Program-made: the position numbers and the translations under genes
The notes under the pieces: generated by a model
Database searches by the model: none
Seen by the model: only the letters and a program-made list of their open reading frames with translations
Told to the model about the DNA's origin: nothing
Assembly (NCBI RefSeq): GCF_029029525.1
Contig: NZ_JAKJSC010000005.1
Location: forward strand, 186,001-250,000
Source: Labilibaculum sp. DW002
GTDB taxonomy: Bacteria > Bacteroidota > Bacteroidia > Bacteroidales > Marinifilaceae
Direction of reading: 5' to 3'
DNA: 64,000 bases
Part shown: positions 25,134-34,443 of the stretch, in pieces
Layout: every line of letters starts with the position of its first letter
Position numbering within the stretch: the first letter of the stretch is position 1

Positions 25134-25625
25134 CTATTTGTTTTTATTTTTTTCAATTTGCCTATTTTCTGTTGGTATTGAGTTTTTGACTTCTATTTGT
25201 AATTGTTTAGAAATTTGATTGGCTACTTCGCCAATAAATACACCTTCTCCTGAAATCAATTCGATGCTTTCATTGGGCATAACAGCTCGTATTTTATACA
25301 CTACATTGTTCTCGTTGCGCGCAATGGAAAGAACAGCCATTCCTGTAGTTTGCTGCACGCGAATAACCTGCAAATGTTGAACATTTGCAATACTTTTCCA
25401 ATTACCTAATTTTAGAGCAAAGAGACCCGTGTATTTTTTGATTTGTTTTTCATCGCAATTAATAAGAATTCCTGTTCTAATAAATAGAAAAGGGACTGCA
25501 ATAGGAAGGGTGATTAAGCTAAGAAGTTCACCATTGTATAGGCCAATAGCACCAAGTAATACTAGAATGATACCAAGCATAAAGAAGTTTGGCGGTAGTT
25601 TTCCTGTGGTATATTTTAGAATCAT
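25134..25625 (-). CDS. Membrane protein with two helices and a PH-like domain
   Basis: 163 aa. Two adjoining helices occupy residues 14-50 (FFMLGIILVLLGAIGLYNGE, then SLITLPIAVPFLFIRTGI). The part after residue 52 has alternating strands (EKQIKKYTGLFALKLGNWKS, LQVIRV) similar to bacterial PH domains next to helical hairpins. The C-terminus is Lys/Asn-rich. Function unknown. It is the first gene of a likely pair with the Cys-rich protein. Confidence 0.55.
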   Translation of the reverse strand: MILKYTTGKLPPNFFMLGIILVLLGAIGLYNGELLSLITLPIAVPFLFIRTGILINCDEKQIKKYTGLFALKLGNWKSIANVQHLQVIRVQQTTGMAVLSIARNENNVVYKIRAVMPNESIELISGEGVFIGEVANQISKQLQIEVKNSIPTENRQIEKNKNK

Positions 25626-25717
25626 CTTAACTTGTGTTTTGTTAAGTTGAAAAGGTAAGCATTCTGCCTTAATTTCACATCCGTTAAGTTAATTTTTTCT
25701 CTATGTTACTCGCTGCT

Positions 25718-25767
25718 CTCTGTGGTGATTATTTTTAATGGATTGTGCAATTATTCACTTTGTGTTA
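25718..25767. repeat. Dispersed intergenic repeat, copy 1
   Basis: 50 bp nearly identical to 28008-28057 (two or three differences), beginning CTCTGTGGTGATTATTTTTA and ending CTTTGTGTT. Both copies lie between minus-strand genes. Confidence 0.8.
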
Positions 25768-25845
25768 CTTCGTGCTATCCTTTGTTTGCATTCGTAGTTA
25801 AACTATTATTTCTCTTATGGCGGTAAAGTACAAATAGAAGTCGGT

Positions 25846-26478
25846 TTAAACAGAAAACACAATTAACCGATCGTTAATAACGATTTCAGAAAAGCCAAAT
25901 TCTTTTTTAATCCACGCAAATGTATTCTTGTGATAGATAAATACGTGTGTGGGATCGTTTTTGTAATACCAATTTGTAAAAGGAATACTCTCGTCGTAAA
26001 TGTGTGTCATGCAATAAAGTTTCCCACTGGGTTTGAGTAAACTCTTTAGTAGGTTAAATTCTTTGTGCGGATAATAAAAATGTTCAATTACTTCGCATGA
26101 GGCAATGTAGTCGTACTGATCTTTTAATAATTCAGGATAAATGTGAAAGTAAGGATCGTACTGTTTGATGCAAAAATCATGATCATTTAGAACCTTTGAT
26201 ATTACAGGACCTGTACCTGCGCCAAAATCCAATCCTACGTTCTCCTTTGTGTAATCCTGAAGAATAGACTTTGTAATTGGAGAAACGAAATTTTGATATC
26301 CTTTGTCTTCAACGTCGTTGTTGTGCTTTTCGTAATGAGATTGCTCAACTTCTATTGTAGGTAAAGATTTGGTATTTACAAATATCCCGAAACATGTGCC
26401 GCATTGATAATAAATACGGTTTTTTTCTTCATGAAAGATGCTTGATTTATTATTACAAAGCGGACAATCTTGCGACAT
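25846..26478 (-). CDS. SAM-dependent methyltransferase with N-terminal zinc ribbon
   Basis: 210 aa. The first 30 residues hold CPLCNNKS and YQCGTC, a four-Cys zinc ribbon. The methyltransferase follows with VGLDFGAGTGPVISKVL as motif I near residue 80, then QYDPYFHIYPELL, YIASCEVIEHFYYPHKEF and KLYCMTH. This architecture is common among Bacteroidota proteins that methylate small molecules or sugars, but the substrate is not readable. The ATG at 26478 is the only start before the ribbon. Confidence 0.8.
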   Translation of the reverse strand: MSQDCPLCNNKSSIFHEEKNRIYYQCGTCFGIFVNTKSLPTIEVEQSHYEKHNNDVEDKGYQNFVSPITKSILQDYTKENVGLDFGAGTGPVISKVLNDHDFCIKQYDPYFHIYPELLKDQYDYIASCEVIEHFYYPHKEFNLLKSLLKPSGKLYCMTHIYDESIPFTNWYYKNDPTHVFIYHKNTFAWIKKEFGFSEIVINDRLIVFSV

Positions 26479-26507
26479 ATATTCGGGGAATTGGTTTGTA
26501 AATGGCT

Positions 26508-26735
26508 TTAATGTTTTTTAACGCATTTTAGGTATAGGTTTTCTACTTTATCTCGCGCCCATGGTGTTCTTCGTAAAAACTTAAGGCTCGACTTAATGGA
26601 AGGATCGCTCGTGAAACAGTTGATATTGATCATGTTTCCCAATTCTTCCCATCCGTAATAACCCACTAAAAATTCCAATATATCTACCAACTTAACGCCA
26701 TGTAGTGGATTGTTGTTTTGTTCTCTGTTTTCCAT
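26508..26735 (-). CDS. VF530 family (DUF2132) small protein
   Basis: 75 aa. The sequence is nearly the family consensus: [44 protein letters not shown] and [17 protein letters not shown]530 has been described as a small helical DNA-binding-like protein of unknown function, widespread in Proteobacteria and Bacteroidota. It sits 5 nt after the DEAD-box helicase stop on the same strand, so it is likely co-transcribed, which agrees with a nucleic-acid role. Confidence 0.9.
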   Translation of the reverse strand: MENREQNNNPLHGVKLVDILEFLVGYYGWEELGNMININCFTSDPSIKSSLKFLRRTPWARDKVENLYLKCVKKH

Positions 26736-26740
26736 TCTGC

Positions 26741-27880
26741 CTATCCTTTGATATCAATATTTTTTGTGTCTACAAGATTAACTCTTTTGCCCATTTTTTT
26801 CTGAATTACTCTAAAATGATGCTCATCATTAGCAGTAATAAAGGAAATGGCTTCTCCTGGCGATTCGGCACGACCAGTTCTACCAATTCTGTGAATGTAA
26901 TCTTTTGGTGAACGCGGCAAATCGTAGTTCACAACGTAAGGCAAAAATTCAATGTCGATTCCTCTTGTTAATAAATCAGTGGCAACTAAAACACGAAGTT
27001 TACCTGTTTTAAACTTTCGTAGATTTTCTGTTCGGGCTCCCTGACTTTTCTTGCTATGGGTACTGGTTGCCTGAATTCCATTCTTGCTTAATTTATAGGC
27101 AACGGCATCGGCTCTGTGCGCCGTAGAAGTAAAAACAAGTACTTGTTGCAAGTCATTTTTCTTAATAATATGACGTAGAAGAGGACCTTTCTTTTCTTCA
27201 GCAATAGAATAGGCTATCTGATCTATCAAATCAAATGTATCTATTTCAGCTTCTATTTTAATTACCAAAGGATCTTTTAGCAGAACCTGATTTACATCTT
27301 CTACATTTTTACTTAGCGTTGCCGAGAACAATAAATTTTGACGTTTCTTTGGTAAAAGTGAAAAAATACGATTCATTTCATCTGCAAAACCCAAGTTAAG
27401 CATCTTGTCAGCTTCATCTAGTACTAAAGTTTCAATTTCTGATAGATGAACGGCATTCGAGTCTTCCAATTCTAATAATCGCCCTGGAGTTGCAACCAAA
27501 ACATCAACCTTATTCATGGCTTTCATTTGTGGATTGATTGACACACCACCATGAACGGCTAAACATTTAATAGGATCGGCAAGTGCAGTTGAAAATTGTT
27601 CAAATACTTCCAAAACCTGTGCCGCTAATTCTCGTGTAGGTACCAATACCAATGTTTTGATATGGCGATTTTTCGAAATGCTAGCACCCTGTAAATTTGA
27701 TAGAATTGGCAGAACGTAACTAGCCGTTTTTCCTGATCCTGTTTGGGCAATCCCTAATACATCTTTCTTCTTAAGAATAGCTGGTATAGCTTCTTTTTGA
27801 ATCGGATATGCTTCAGTATATTTTTGATCTTCTAATGCTTTTTGTAATGATTGAGGTAAACCCAAAGAGGTAAAGGACAT
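26741..27880 (-). CDS. DEAD-box ATP-dependent RNA helicase, RhlE-like
   Basis: 379 aa with the complete two-RecA core: Q motif, [80 protein letters not shown] and [10 protein letters not shown]. There is almost no C-terminal extension, so this is a minimal helicase of the RhlE group, used in ribosome assembly or RNA decay in the cold. VF530 follows it closely. A copy of the dispersed repeat lies upstream (28.0 kb). Confidence 0.95.
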   Translation of the reverse strand: MSFTSLGLPQSLQKALEDQKYTEAYPIQKEAIPAILKKKDVLGIAQTGSGKTASYVLPILSNLQGASISKNRHIKTLVLVPTRELAAQVLEVFEQFSTALADPIKCLAVHGGVSINPQMKAMNKVDVLVATPGRLLELEDSNAVHLSEIETLVLDEADKMLNLGFADEMNRIFSLLPKKRQNLLFSATLSKNVEDVNQVLLKDPLVIKIEAEIDTFDLIDQIAYSIAEEKKGPLLRHIIKKNDLQQVLVFTSTAHRADAVAYKLSKNGIQATSTHSKKSQGARTENLRKFKTGKLRVLVATDLLTRGIDIEFLPYVVNYDLPRSPKDYIHRIGRTGRAESPGEAISFITANDEHHFRVIQKKMGKRVNLVDTKNIDIKG

Positions 27881-28007
27881 GATATTATTGTTCTGATGAT
27901 GGTTTTAAACTAATTTTCCGCTGTAAAGATAGGGGAAATAAAGATCAACTACCTACTTCGCGATATCCTTTTGTTTTCCCTTTGCGCTTAGGTTTTTTAC
28001 ACAGTAT

Positions 28008-28057
28008 CTCTGTGGTGATTATTTTTAATGGATTGTGTAATTATTCCCTTTGTGTTC
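28008..28057. repeat. Dispersed intergenic repeat, copy 2
   Basis: Partner of 25718-25767, in the gap between the helicase and the hybrid kinase, followed by further CTTTGTG and TTTGTGTTT words like those of the cbiET-cbiGF gap. Confidence 0.8.
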
Positions 28058-28100
28058 TTTGTGGTTTACTTCGTTAGCCTTTGTGTTTACACTTTTTGGC

Positions 28101-30047
28101 TTAAGAAATAACAGTTTCTGTAAGGTATTTATTCACGACAGCTAATAGCTTCTTTGATTTAACAGGTTTGCTAAGGTATTCATTACAGCCAGAATCGTAA
28201 GCTTGCTGGCGATCATTGCCTGATGCATAGGCCGTTTGAGCAATAATGCTAACTTCTTTGTTTTCTTTTCTTATTTGTTGAGTCACTTCATAGCCACTAA
28301 GGTCAGGAAGTCGGATATCCATTAGTATAATATCGAGATTGGTTTGTTTTGCAATTTCGATTGCATCAGAACCATTATGTGCTACAAGAATATTGGCGCT
28401 TGTGTTGTTAAAAACTTCCTGTAAGTATTTAGCATTTGGCATGTCATCTTCAACAATAAGGATGTTTTTATTCGTAAAATCGAAATTTACTTTGGACTTC
28501 GTATTATTCTGTGATGGGCTTTTAGTGCTTGCAGAAAGTTGTGGCAAACAAACCGTAAATGTACTCCCTTTATTTGGCTCCGATTTTAGGTGTATGCTTC
28601 CAGATAGCGAATCTGTAAGTCCTGTGACAATTGATAAGCCAAGTCCAGTTCCTCCATATATTCGATTTGCCCCTTGCTCTACCTGCGCAAATCTTTCAAA
28701 AATAAGTTCTTGGTCTTTTTTATGAATTCCAATACCTGTATCGGAAACGTAAAATTCTAAATGTTCTTTTTCATTTATTTTAAATCCAATAGTAATGAAA
28801 CCTTCATCAGTAAATTTAATAGCATTGCTAATTAAATTATTTAGTATTTGGTTTAATTTACCATAGTCAGCATGAAAGGTGAAATTATCACTGTCTTGAT
28901 TTGTAATGTTTAAGCTAATGTTATCCTTTTCTTGTCGGTTTTTTTCTTCGGTAAAGAAATAAGTAATGGAGTTAATTACATCTTCTAACTTGCATTCTTC
29001 AATGTGCTTAGTTACTTGTTCCGACTCAATTTTAGAAATGTCTAGAATGTCATTGATGATACAAAGCAGATCATCACAACGTTGCATGATAATGTTAGAA
29101 TATTCTTTAAGGCATTTTTTATCGTCAAAATATGCAGGTAATAGGGATGAAAAACCCATAATTGCATTCATTGGAGTACGAATTTCGTGACTCATGTTTT
29201 GAAGAAAAACAGTTTTTAATCGGTCACTCTCAATTGCTTTTTCTTTTGCTATCCTTAAATCGTTATTTTGTTTTAAAAGAATGGTTTCGTTGTGTAAAAT
29301 AATTTTTTGTGCTTTATTTCTTTTTTTCATTTCGATTATTATTCTTCTATAGCCTAATGTGCTAAAGAATATAATCACAAGATAGGATAGTAAATGAGTA
29401 TGAGTCAAACTCTTAATTTTGGCTTGTACAATATTTTCATAATTACTGACAGGTATTGAAACACTAATACCTCCTCGAATATCGCCTAGTTTGTACCCTT
29501 GATCAGAATGACATTTTAAGCAACTTTGTTCTACAAACATTGGTTGCATTAATCTCATATAATCTTTGTCATCTATTTTTTCGATACTGCTATATTCTGT
29601 TTCTCCTTTTTCAAATCGTTTAAGTGCTTTTGTTTCCCACTCATCCGCTTTGTTTTCTGGTCGAATAGGGTTTAGACTGGTTATGTGGCCTTTTTGACCA
29701 TATTGTTCTGCACCTAACTGAAAAACCAATCTTGTCATGTAAGCAGGATTTATCAGAGTTAATTTTTTGCCATCAGTTGTTGTTACATTTTGTTCTCCTA
29801 AGAAATTTAAATGAGGATTTGGTTTTATTGAATCAGTAATAGGTACATAAACACCACCATGTTTAGAAGCCCACCTACGAAATACTAAATCTTTATTGTA
29901 GCTTCCAAGTGCTTCAACTTTAGCTAATTCGCGAGCGGTTTCATGCTCTTGATTTATGTTCAGAGCTAACGAACTGCCTATTAGAATGGTTATGCTAATG
30001 ACAATTAAAATGAAAAAATTGGTGATGTATCTTATTTCTTTTCCCAT
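28101..30047 (-). CDS. Hybrid sensor histidine kinase with heme-type (CxxCH, Tll0287/DUF3365) periplasmic sensor
   Basis: 648 aa. TM1 about residues 10-30, periplasmic sensor about 31-215, TM2 about 218-237, coiled coil, HisKA with NMSHEIRTPMNAIMGFSSLL near 285, HATPase_c (NLISNAIKFTDEG, DTGIGI, GGTGLGLSIV), and a C-terminal receiver with VEDDMPNAKYL, phospho-acceptor in ILMDIRLPDLSGYE and EYLSKPVKSKK. The sensor has SCLKCHSDQG near 177, a CxxCH motif placed as in DUF3365 domains, which are known to bind c-type heme. A redox, oxygen or NO signal is therefore likely. There is no output DNA-binding domain, so an unlinked partner should act downstream. Confidence 0.9.
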   Translation of the reverse strand: MGKEIRYITNFFILIVISITILIGSSLALNINQEHETARELAKVEALGSYNKDLVFRRWASKHGGVYVPITDSIKPNPHLNFLGEQNVTTTDGKKLTLINPAYMTRLVFQLGAEQYGQKGHITSLNPIRPENKADEWETKALKRFEKGETEYSSIEKIDDKDYMRLMQPMFVEQSCLKCHSDQGYKLGDIRGGISVSIPVSNYENIVQAKIKSLTHTHLLSYLVIIFFSTLGYRRIIIEMKKRNKAQKIILHNETILLKQNNDLRIAKEKAIESDRLKTVFLQNMSHEIRTPMNAIMGFSSLLPAYFDDKKCLKEYSNIIMQRCDDLLCIINDILDISKIESEQVTKHIEECKLEDVINSITYFFTEEKNRQEKDNISLNITNQDSDNFTFHADYGKLNQILNNLISNAIKFTDEGFITIGFKINEKEHLEFYVSDTGIGIHKKDQELIFERFAQVEQGANRIYGGTGLGLSIVTGLTDSLSGSIHLKSEPNKGSTFTVCLPQLSASTKSPSQNNTKSKVNFDFTNKNILIVEDDMPNAKYLQEVFNNTSANILVAHNGSDAIEIAKQTNLDIILMDIRLPDLSGYEVTQQIRKENKEVSIIAQTAYASGNDRQQAYDSGCNEYLSKPVKSKKLLAVVNKYLTETVIS

Positions 30048-30402
30048 ATATTACACTGCTACTAGGTTGAATTTTATTAATCTAAACAAGAAAGAAGTTC
30101 AGAAATAAAAATCCGATATGTTGATTGAGTAATGTTAAGTTACCAATATTTTCTATACGTGACAATTAAATATAAGTTCTTATGAAAGAGCAAATAACTT
30201 TGTAGATTACCGATGAATATTTAAAGAAATAGAAGGGAGAAGAATTTTGTTGTTTTTTACTGTCTGTAATACAGAGTATTAGTGTTGTGTTAGGTTTGAG
30301 CGCTTTTATTTGAGAAAAAATCTGAAAATCAAATTTTGTATCATTGTTGTCCATAAAAAAAATGATTATGGTTTGGAGGAAGGAAAAGGTTTTTCTGTGA
30401 TC
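30048..30402. other. Intergenic region, nothing firm
   Basis: 355 bp, AT-rich. It should hold the promoter of the hybrid kinase. A 62-codon minus-strand frame (30166-30354) has no recognisable feature and I do not call it a gene. Confidence 0.4.
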
Positions 30403-30684
30403 TTATTTCGTTAAGCTCCATGCTTGGGGCTTCTCAGAAAACCATAGCTTTACTCTTTGCCAGTTTCCTTGAAAAAAATCAGATTCTCGGTACTTGTTTA
30501 ATGCATTTTCCGATGTCCAATGACTAACAGTAAAGAATACAGTAGGATTGCTAATATCTTGCAGGATCTCTAGATGAGAACAACCATCGAAGGCAAGGAT
30601 GTCACTTTTTTCTTCTGTAGTTAATTGCTTAAAATCTTTAATGTGATTTGCAGCTATTTCTAGTTTTACGAATCTAACGATCAT
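30403..30684 (-). CDS. Antibiotic biosynthesis monooxygenase (ABM) domain protein
   Basis: 93 aa, a single dimeric alpha+beta barrel (ferredoxin-like) domain: MIVRFVKLEIAANHIKDF, then CSHLEILQDISNPTVFFTVSHW and a C-terminal block ending WSEKPQAW-like. Such proteins include quinol monooxygenases and heme-degrading relatives, but no catalytic residue can be named here. The start overlaps the end of the SAM hydrolase gene by 11 nt, so the two are translationally coupled. Confidence 0.8.
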   Translation of the reverse strand: MIVRFVKLEIAANHIKDFKQLTTEEKSDILAFDGCSHLEILQDISNPTVFFTVSHWTSENALNKYRESDFFQGNWQRVKLWFSEKPQAWSLTK

Positions 30685-31462
30685 GGAATTTTATTCTTAT
30701 GTCGGAGTTAATATCGAGTTGTAATAATTCAGCCAAATGCCCTTTATTGATCGCAATTTCTAACAATCCAGAAGAATTAAAGAGAGCAAGGAAATCACCT
30801 TCTGCAGTTTCGTGGTAATTTTTATTAATTGTGCTTATTCGATAATGATTGCTTTGAATTAAAATTTCAAAATCCCTTTTCTGACGTGCAGATTCGAATA
30901 ATTCTTTGGAAATATTAGTTGTTGCGTTTCCGTAAGAGTCGATATAGATTATTTGCCCTGTAACAGTGCCTTTTTGTATTAAAGCACGTATTGGAATTAA
31001 ACGATTTAATTCGGCTAAAGAAGGTCCTAAATCGCTTATGGAATTGTGTTTTACAATGTGAGCTGCAGCTTTTGTAAAGATGTTCAGCTCTGGAAAAGTG
31101 AGGTATTCTTCTTCACTTTTGATATTTTCAATCATTACAATTTCATCTGGCTTCCCTTTTAGTGCTAAACAGAACAAACCGTTATCTGCACCAATAAAAT
31201 AGTGTTCCTTATATTTTATGGCAATGTGCTGATGTTCATCTGTTTTCTCAGAATTTAAACCAATAATATGAATTGTTCCTTTTGGAAAATGATGAAAGGA
31301 ATTTTTTAATATAAAGGCGGTTTGGGAAATGTTATAATTATCAACATTATGACTTAAATCAACTAGTTGGACACCTGGGCATAAGCTTAGTAATCGTCCT
31401 TTTACAGCACCCAAATAATAGTCGCGATGGTGCCAATCGCTTGTTAAACTTATTGTTGCCAT
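30674..31462 (-). CDS. SAM hydroxide adenosyltransferase (SAM hydrolase, DUF62)
   Basis: 262 aa. Members split S-adenosylmethionine into adenosine and methionine, or use halide. The N-terminus ISLTSDWHHRDYYLGAVKG corresponds to the family's LTTDFG-x2-D-x-YVG-x2-KG, with WHH in place of the usual FG. LVDLSHNVDNYNISQTAF, IGADNGLFCLAL and DSYGNATTNIS are the other conserved blocks. The active-site Asp residues are retained. The ATG at 31462 is firm. Physiological role is debated in the family; a link with the overlapping ABM gene is unexplained. Confidence 0.88.
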   Translation of the reverse strand: MATISLTSDWHHRDYYLGAVKGRLLSLCPGVQLVDLSHNVDNYNISQTAFILKNSFHHFPKGTIHIIGLNSEKTDEHQHIAIKYKEHYFIGADNGLFCLALKGKPDEIVMIENIKSEEEYLTFPELNIFTKAAAHIVKHNSISDLGPSLAELNRLIPIRALIQKGTVTGQIIYIDSYGNATTNISKELFESARQKRDFEILIQSNHYRISTINKNYHETAEGDFLALFNSSGLLEIAINKGHLAELLQLDINSDIRIKFHDR

Positions 31463-31599
31463 ATTAGGATATTCTTAATGAAGAAAGGTGAATCAGTAAT
31501 AAAAATGATTTTATTCACATTTCTCTTTTATACTGCTTAACAAATCAGAATTAATAATTAATTTGTAGGCTCAAAAGTAATGAATATTGAACGGAATTT

Positions 31600-32580
31600 A
31601 TGATTGAAAGAGTAATATCTTTAGGAGTAATTGACCCACTTGAGTTTTATGGAATAAATAATTCGAAATTGAATGTTTTGAAGGAAATGTTTCCAAAATT
31701 AAATATTGTTGGTAGAGGAAATGAGATTTTCGCCAATGGGGAAGAAAAAACGCTGGAATTATTTGAGGCGAAAGTAAATCTACTTATTCAACATTACAAT
31801 CAATACAATGTTTTAACGCTATCCAATATCAAGCGTATTATACTTGAAAATACGCCAGGAATTCAAGATCCTGATGATCCGCAAAGTGTTATCTTATTCG
31901 GGAATAATGGTAAAATAATTCGTTCCAGAACTCTTAATCAAAGAAAATTGGTTGAGAAAACGGAAAAGAATGATATGGTATTTGCTGTCGGCCCGGCAGG
32001 ATCAGGCAAAACCTATACAGCCGTTGCCTTAGCAGTAAAAGCTCTTAGAAACAACGAAGTAAAGAAAATTATCCTTACACGTCCCGCTGTTGAAGCTGGT
32101 GAGAATTTGGGTTTCCTTCCCGGCGATCTGAAAGAAAAGATTGATCCCTATCTACAACCTCTTTACGATGCACTTTTAGATATGATACCTCCAAGAAAGT
32201 TGGCAGGTTATCTTGAGGCCGAAATCATTCAGATTGCTCCTCTTGCATATATGCGTGGTAGAACACTCAATGATGCCTTTGTCATATTAGATGAAGCTCA
32301 AAACACAACCAACAAGCAACTTAAAATGTTTCTAACTCGTATGGGAACAAGTGGAAAGTTTATGATTACAGGTGATATCACACAAATCGATCTACCCCGA
32401 AAACAACAATCAGGTTTAGTTCAAGCTTTTCGTATTCTAAAGGATATTAAGGGAATTGCAATGGTAGAATTCGACACTTCTGACATTGTTCGTCACCCAC
32501 TTGTGAAAAAAATTGTAGGTGCTTACGAAATAGATGAAGAAAACGAGGCAAAAAAGAGAGAAAGTAAGAAAGATCAGTAA
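31600..32580 (+). CDS. PhoH family ATPase
   Basis: 326 aa. It has an N-terminal KH-like portion (residues 1-110) and a P-loop ATPase with Walker A AVGPAGSGKTYTAVALAV near 130 and Walker B FVILDEAQNTTNKQLKMFL near 225. ILTRPAVEAGENLGFLPGD is the PhoH-specific block between them. Cytoplasmic; the family is linked to RNA metabolism together with YbeY, but neither ybeY nor its usual partners lie here. It is divergent from the SAM hydrolase and is followed 212 nt later by purC. Confidence 0.93.
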   Translation: MIERVISLGVIDPLEFYGINNSKLNVLKEMFPKLNIVGRGNEIFANGEEKTLELFEAKVNLLIQHYNQYNVLTLSNIKRIILENTPGIQDPDDPQSVILFGNNGKIIRSRTLNQRKLVEKTEKNDMVFAVGPAGSGKTYTAVALAVKALRNNEVKKIILTRPAVEAGENLGFLPGDLKEKIDPYLQPLYDALLDMIPPRKLAGYLEAEIIQIAPLAYMRGRTLNDAFVILDEAQNTTNKQLKMFLTRMGTSGKFMITGDITQIDLPRKQQSGLVQAFRILKDIKGIAMVEFDTSDIVRHPLVKKIVGAYEIDEENEAKKRESKKDQ

Positions 32581-32659
32581 AGGGTAAATAGTATTATAAA
32601 AAGATACTAAAGCTTGATATAAATACTTCTAAGTGCTTTTCTACTTTTTTACTTTTATA

Positions 32660-32667
32660 TATCTTCG
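32660..32667 (+). promoter_or_regulatory. Candidate -7 element for purC
   Basis: TATCTTCG, one base from TAnnTTTG, about 125 nt before the purC ATG. No clear -33 TTTG is seen. Confidence 0.3.
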
Positions 32668-32792
32668 CACTAAATTAAATATCTGATTGTAGTAAATGCT
32701 TATTGGAGTAATAAGAAGTATTGAAAATCAGTTATTTGATAAAAGCTTTAAAAGTAAACCATTTTTATAAATTATTTGAATTTTTTCGAACG

Positions 32793-33740
32793 ATGAGTGA
32801 AGCTATTGTTAAAACAGATTTTAACTTTCCAAATCAAAAGAATTTATACGTAGGAAAGGTTCGTGACGTATACAATATTAACGATGAATACCTTGCTATG
32901 GTCGTATCTGATAGAATTTCAGCATTCGACGTGGTTCTTCCTAAGGGTATTCCCTTCAAAGGGCAAGTTTTGAATCAGATTGCAGCCAAGTTTTTGGATG
33001 CTACTGCTGATATCGTACCAAACTGGAAAATATCTACTCCAGATCCAATGGTTACTGTTGGTCACCTTGCTGAACCTTTCATGGTTGAAATGGTGATTCG
33101 TGGTTATTTAACCGGACATGCCTGGAGAGAATATAAATCGGGAAAACGTACGCTTTGTGGTATGCCTATGCCTGACGGGATGGTTGAGAATCAAAAATTC
33201 GAAAAACCAATCATTACGCCTACTACAAAAGCATTAGAAGGTCATGACGAAGATATTTCAAGAGAAGAGATTCTTGCTCAGGGTATCGTAAGCAAAGAAG
33301 ATTACGAAAAACTTGAAGCATACACCTTAGCACTTTTTGAAAGAGGAACTGAAATTGCTGCTGAAAAAGGACTAATTTTAGTAGATACAAAATATGAATT
33401 CGGTAAAAAAGATGGTCAGATTTATCTAATTGACGAAATTCATACACCTGATTCATCTCGTTATTTCTATTCTGAAGGTTATCAGGAAAGAATTGATAGA
33501 AATGAGCAACAAAAACAATTATCTAAGGAATTCGTTCGTGAGTGGTTGATGGAAAATGGTTTCCAGGGAAAAGATGGACAAGCAATTCCTGTGATGGATG
33601 AGGCGAGAGTAAATCAAATCTCAGAACGTTACATTGAATTGTACGAACAAATTATTGGCGAAAAATTTGTTAGAGCAGAAGCTACAAGTGTAAATGCAAG
33701 AATCGAAAAGAACATTGCATCTTGCTTAGAGACATTATAA
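32793..33740 (+). CDS. purC: Phosphoribosylaminoimidazole-succinocarboxamide synthase
   Basis: Step 8 of de novo purine synthesis: CAIR + Asp + ATP to SAICAR. SAICAR synthetase motifs are [11 protein letters not shown] near residue 20, [21 protein letters not shown] near 42, [18 protein letters not shown], and [31 protein letters not shown] near 205. The length of about 315 aa is the longer form common in Bacteroidota. I use ATG 32793 (MSEAIVKTD) rather than the TTG at 32721. No other pur gene is adjacent. A strong terminator follows. Confidence 0.96.
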   Translation: MSEAIVKTDFNFPNQKNLYVGKVRDVYNINDEYLAMVVSDRISAFDVVLPKGIPFKGQVLNQIAAKFLDATADIVPNWKISTPDPMVTVGHLAEPFMVEMVIRGYLTGHAWREYKSGKRTLCGMPMPDGMVENQKFEKPIITPTTKALEGHDEDISREEILAQGIVSKEDYEKLEAYTLALFERGTEIAAEKGLILVDTKYEFGKKDGQIYLIDEIHTPDSSRYFYSEGYQERIDRNEQQKQLSKEFVREWLMENGFQGKDGQAIPVMDEARVNQISERYIELYEQIIGEKFVRAEATSVNARIEKNIASCLETL

Positions 33741-33767
33741 GATAAACCTTATTTATAAGGCAAAAGA

Positions 33768-33800
33768 AAACCGAAATCTTGAATAGATTTCGGTTTTTAT
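33768..33800. terminator. Rho-independent terminator, bidirectional
   Basis: Stem AAACCGAAATC/GATTTCGGTTT (33768-33778 with 33786-33796) with A- and T-runs outside. It serves purC and the convergent YciH-like gene. Confidence 0.9.
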
Positions 33801-33828
33801 TTTGTTCAAATTATATGGATTTAAAATA

Positions 33829-34164
33829 TCATCCACCAACACGTTTAACTTTATAGCCATCCGCTTTTAGTAGATCCATGATTTTATCACGATGATCGCC
33901 TTGAATCAGAATCTCTCCATCCTTAGCAGATCCACCGCCTCCACATTTACTCTTTAGGGTTTTGCCAAGTTCTTTTAGGTCATCAGAACTGCCTTTAAAT
34001 CCTTCAATTAATGTCACAACTTTACCTTTTCGCTGTTTTTTATCTAGCAGAACTCTTAAGGTTTGTTGATTATTAGGTAGTGTATCCTCAACTACATCTT
34101 CATCAAATTCGTAATTGTAATCTGGGTTCGTTGAGTAAACGATATTTTTTTTCTTTTTAGCCAT
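33829..34164 (-). CDS. SUI1/eIF1-like translation factor (YciH family)
   Basis: 111 aa. After a basic and then acidic N-terminal tail the SUI1 domain is clear: LRVLLDKKQRKGKVVTLIEG, LKELGKTLKSKCGGGGSAKD and GEILIQGDHRDKIMDLL. Bacterial YciH resembles eIF1 and can discriminate initiation codons or act in stress; its physiological role is not settled. ATG 34164 (MAKKKKN) is used in place of an upstream TTG at 34185. Confidence 0.92.
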   Translation of the reverse strand: MAKKKKNIVYSTNPDYNYEFDEDVVEDTLPNNQQTLRVLLDKKQRKGKVVTLIEGFKGSSDDLKELGKTLKSKCGGGGSAKDGEILIQGDHRDKIMDLLKADGYKVKRVGG

Positions 34165-34204
34165 TTTATTCTTCTTGTAATTCAACTAAGTATTGCAAAG
34201 ATAC

Positions 34205-34402
34205 CTATTTTCTGTATTTTATACGATCGTAAAAATAGATAATGGAGCCAATGAAGGGGATAAAGGCTACTAGTAGTATCCAAATTAACTTGTCAAGACC
34301 TAAAAGTTTTCGTTTAAGGATATCTATAATCGCAATTGCGGGCAGTATAATGGCTACTATTTTTGTTAGTAGCCAAATATCAAATATTATTGAAAGTATC
34401 AT
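34205..34402 (-). CDS. PLDc_N-like small membrane protein
   Basis: 65 aa with two helices (about residues 4-24 and 38-57). The second, IWILLVAFIPFIGSIIYFY, ends with a short basic tail and matches the phospholipase D N-terminal (PF13396) pattern W-[IL]-x6-P-x-[IL]-G. No PLD catalytic part is attached, so it is a free-standing version. Function unknown. It is 40 nt upstream of the YciH-like gene. Confidence 0.75.
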   Translation of the reverse strand: MILSIIFDIWLLTKIVAIILPAIAIIDILKRKLLGLDKLIWILLVAFIPFIGSIIYFYDRIKYRK

Positions 34403-34443
34403 AGTTGTTTTTAATTCTAAATTCTTTTGTAATTAAACTTGTG

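Noticed and set aside
22797-25650. A full integron in the accessory region
   Set aside because: No integrase gene is present and the CGCTAACAA core does not match the classical GTTRRRY core; only the cassette-like appearance remains.
30166-30354. 62-codon minus-strand frame
   Set aside because: Low-complexity, no recognisable motif and no operon context.
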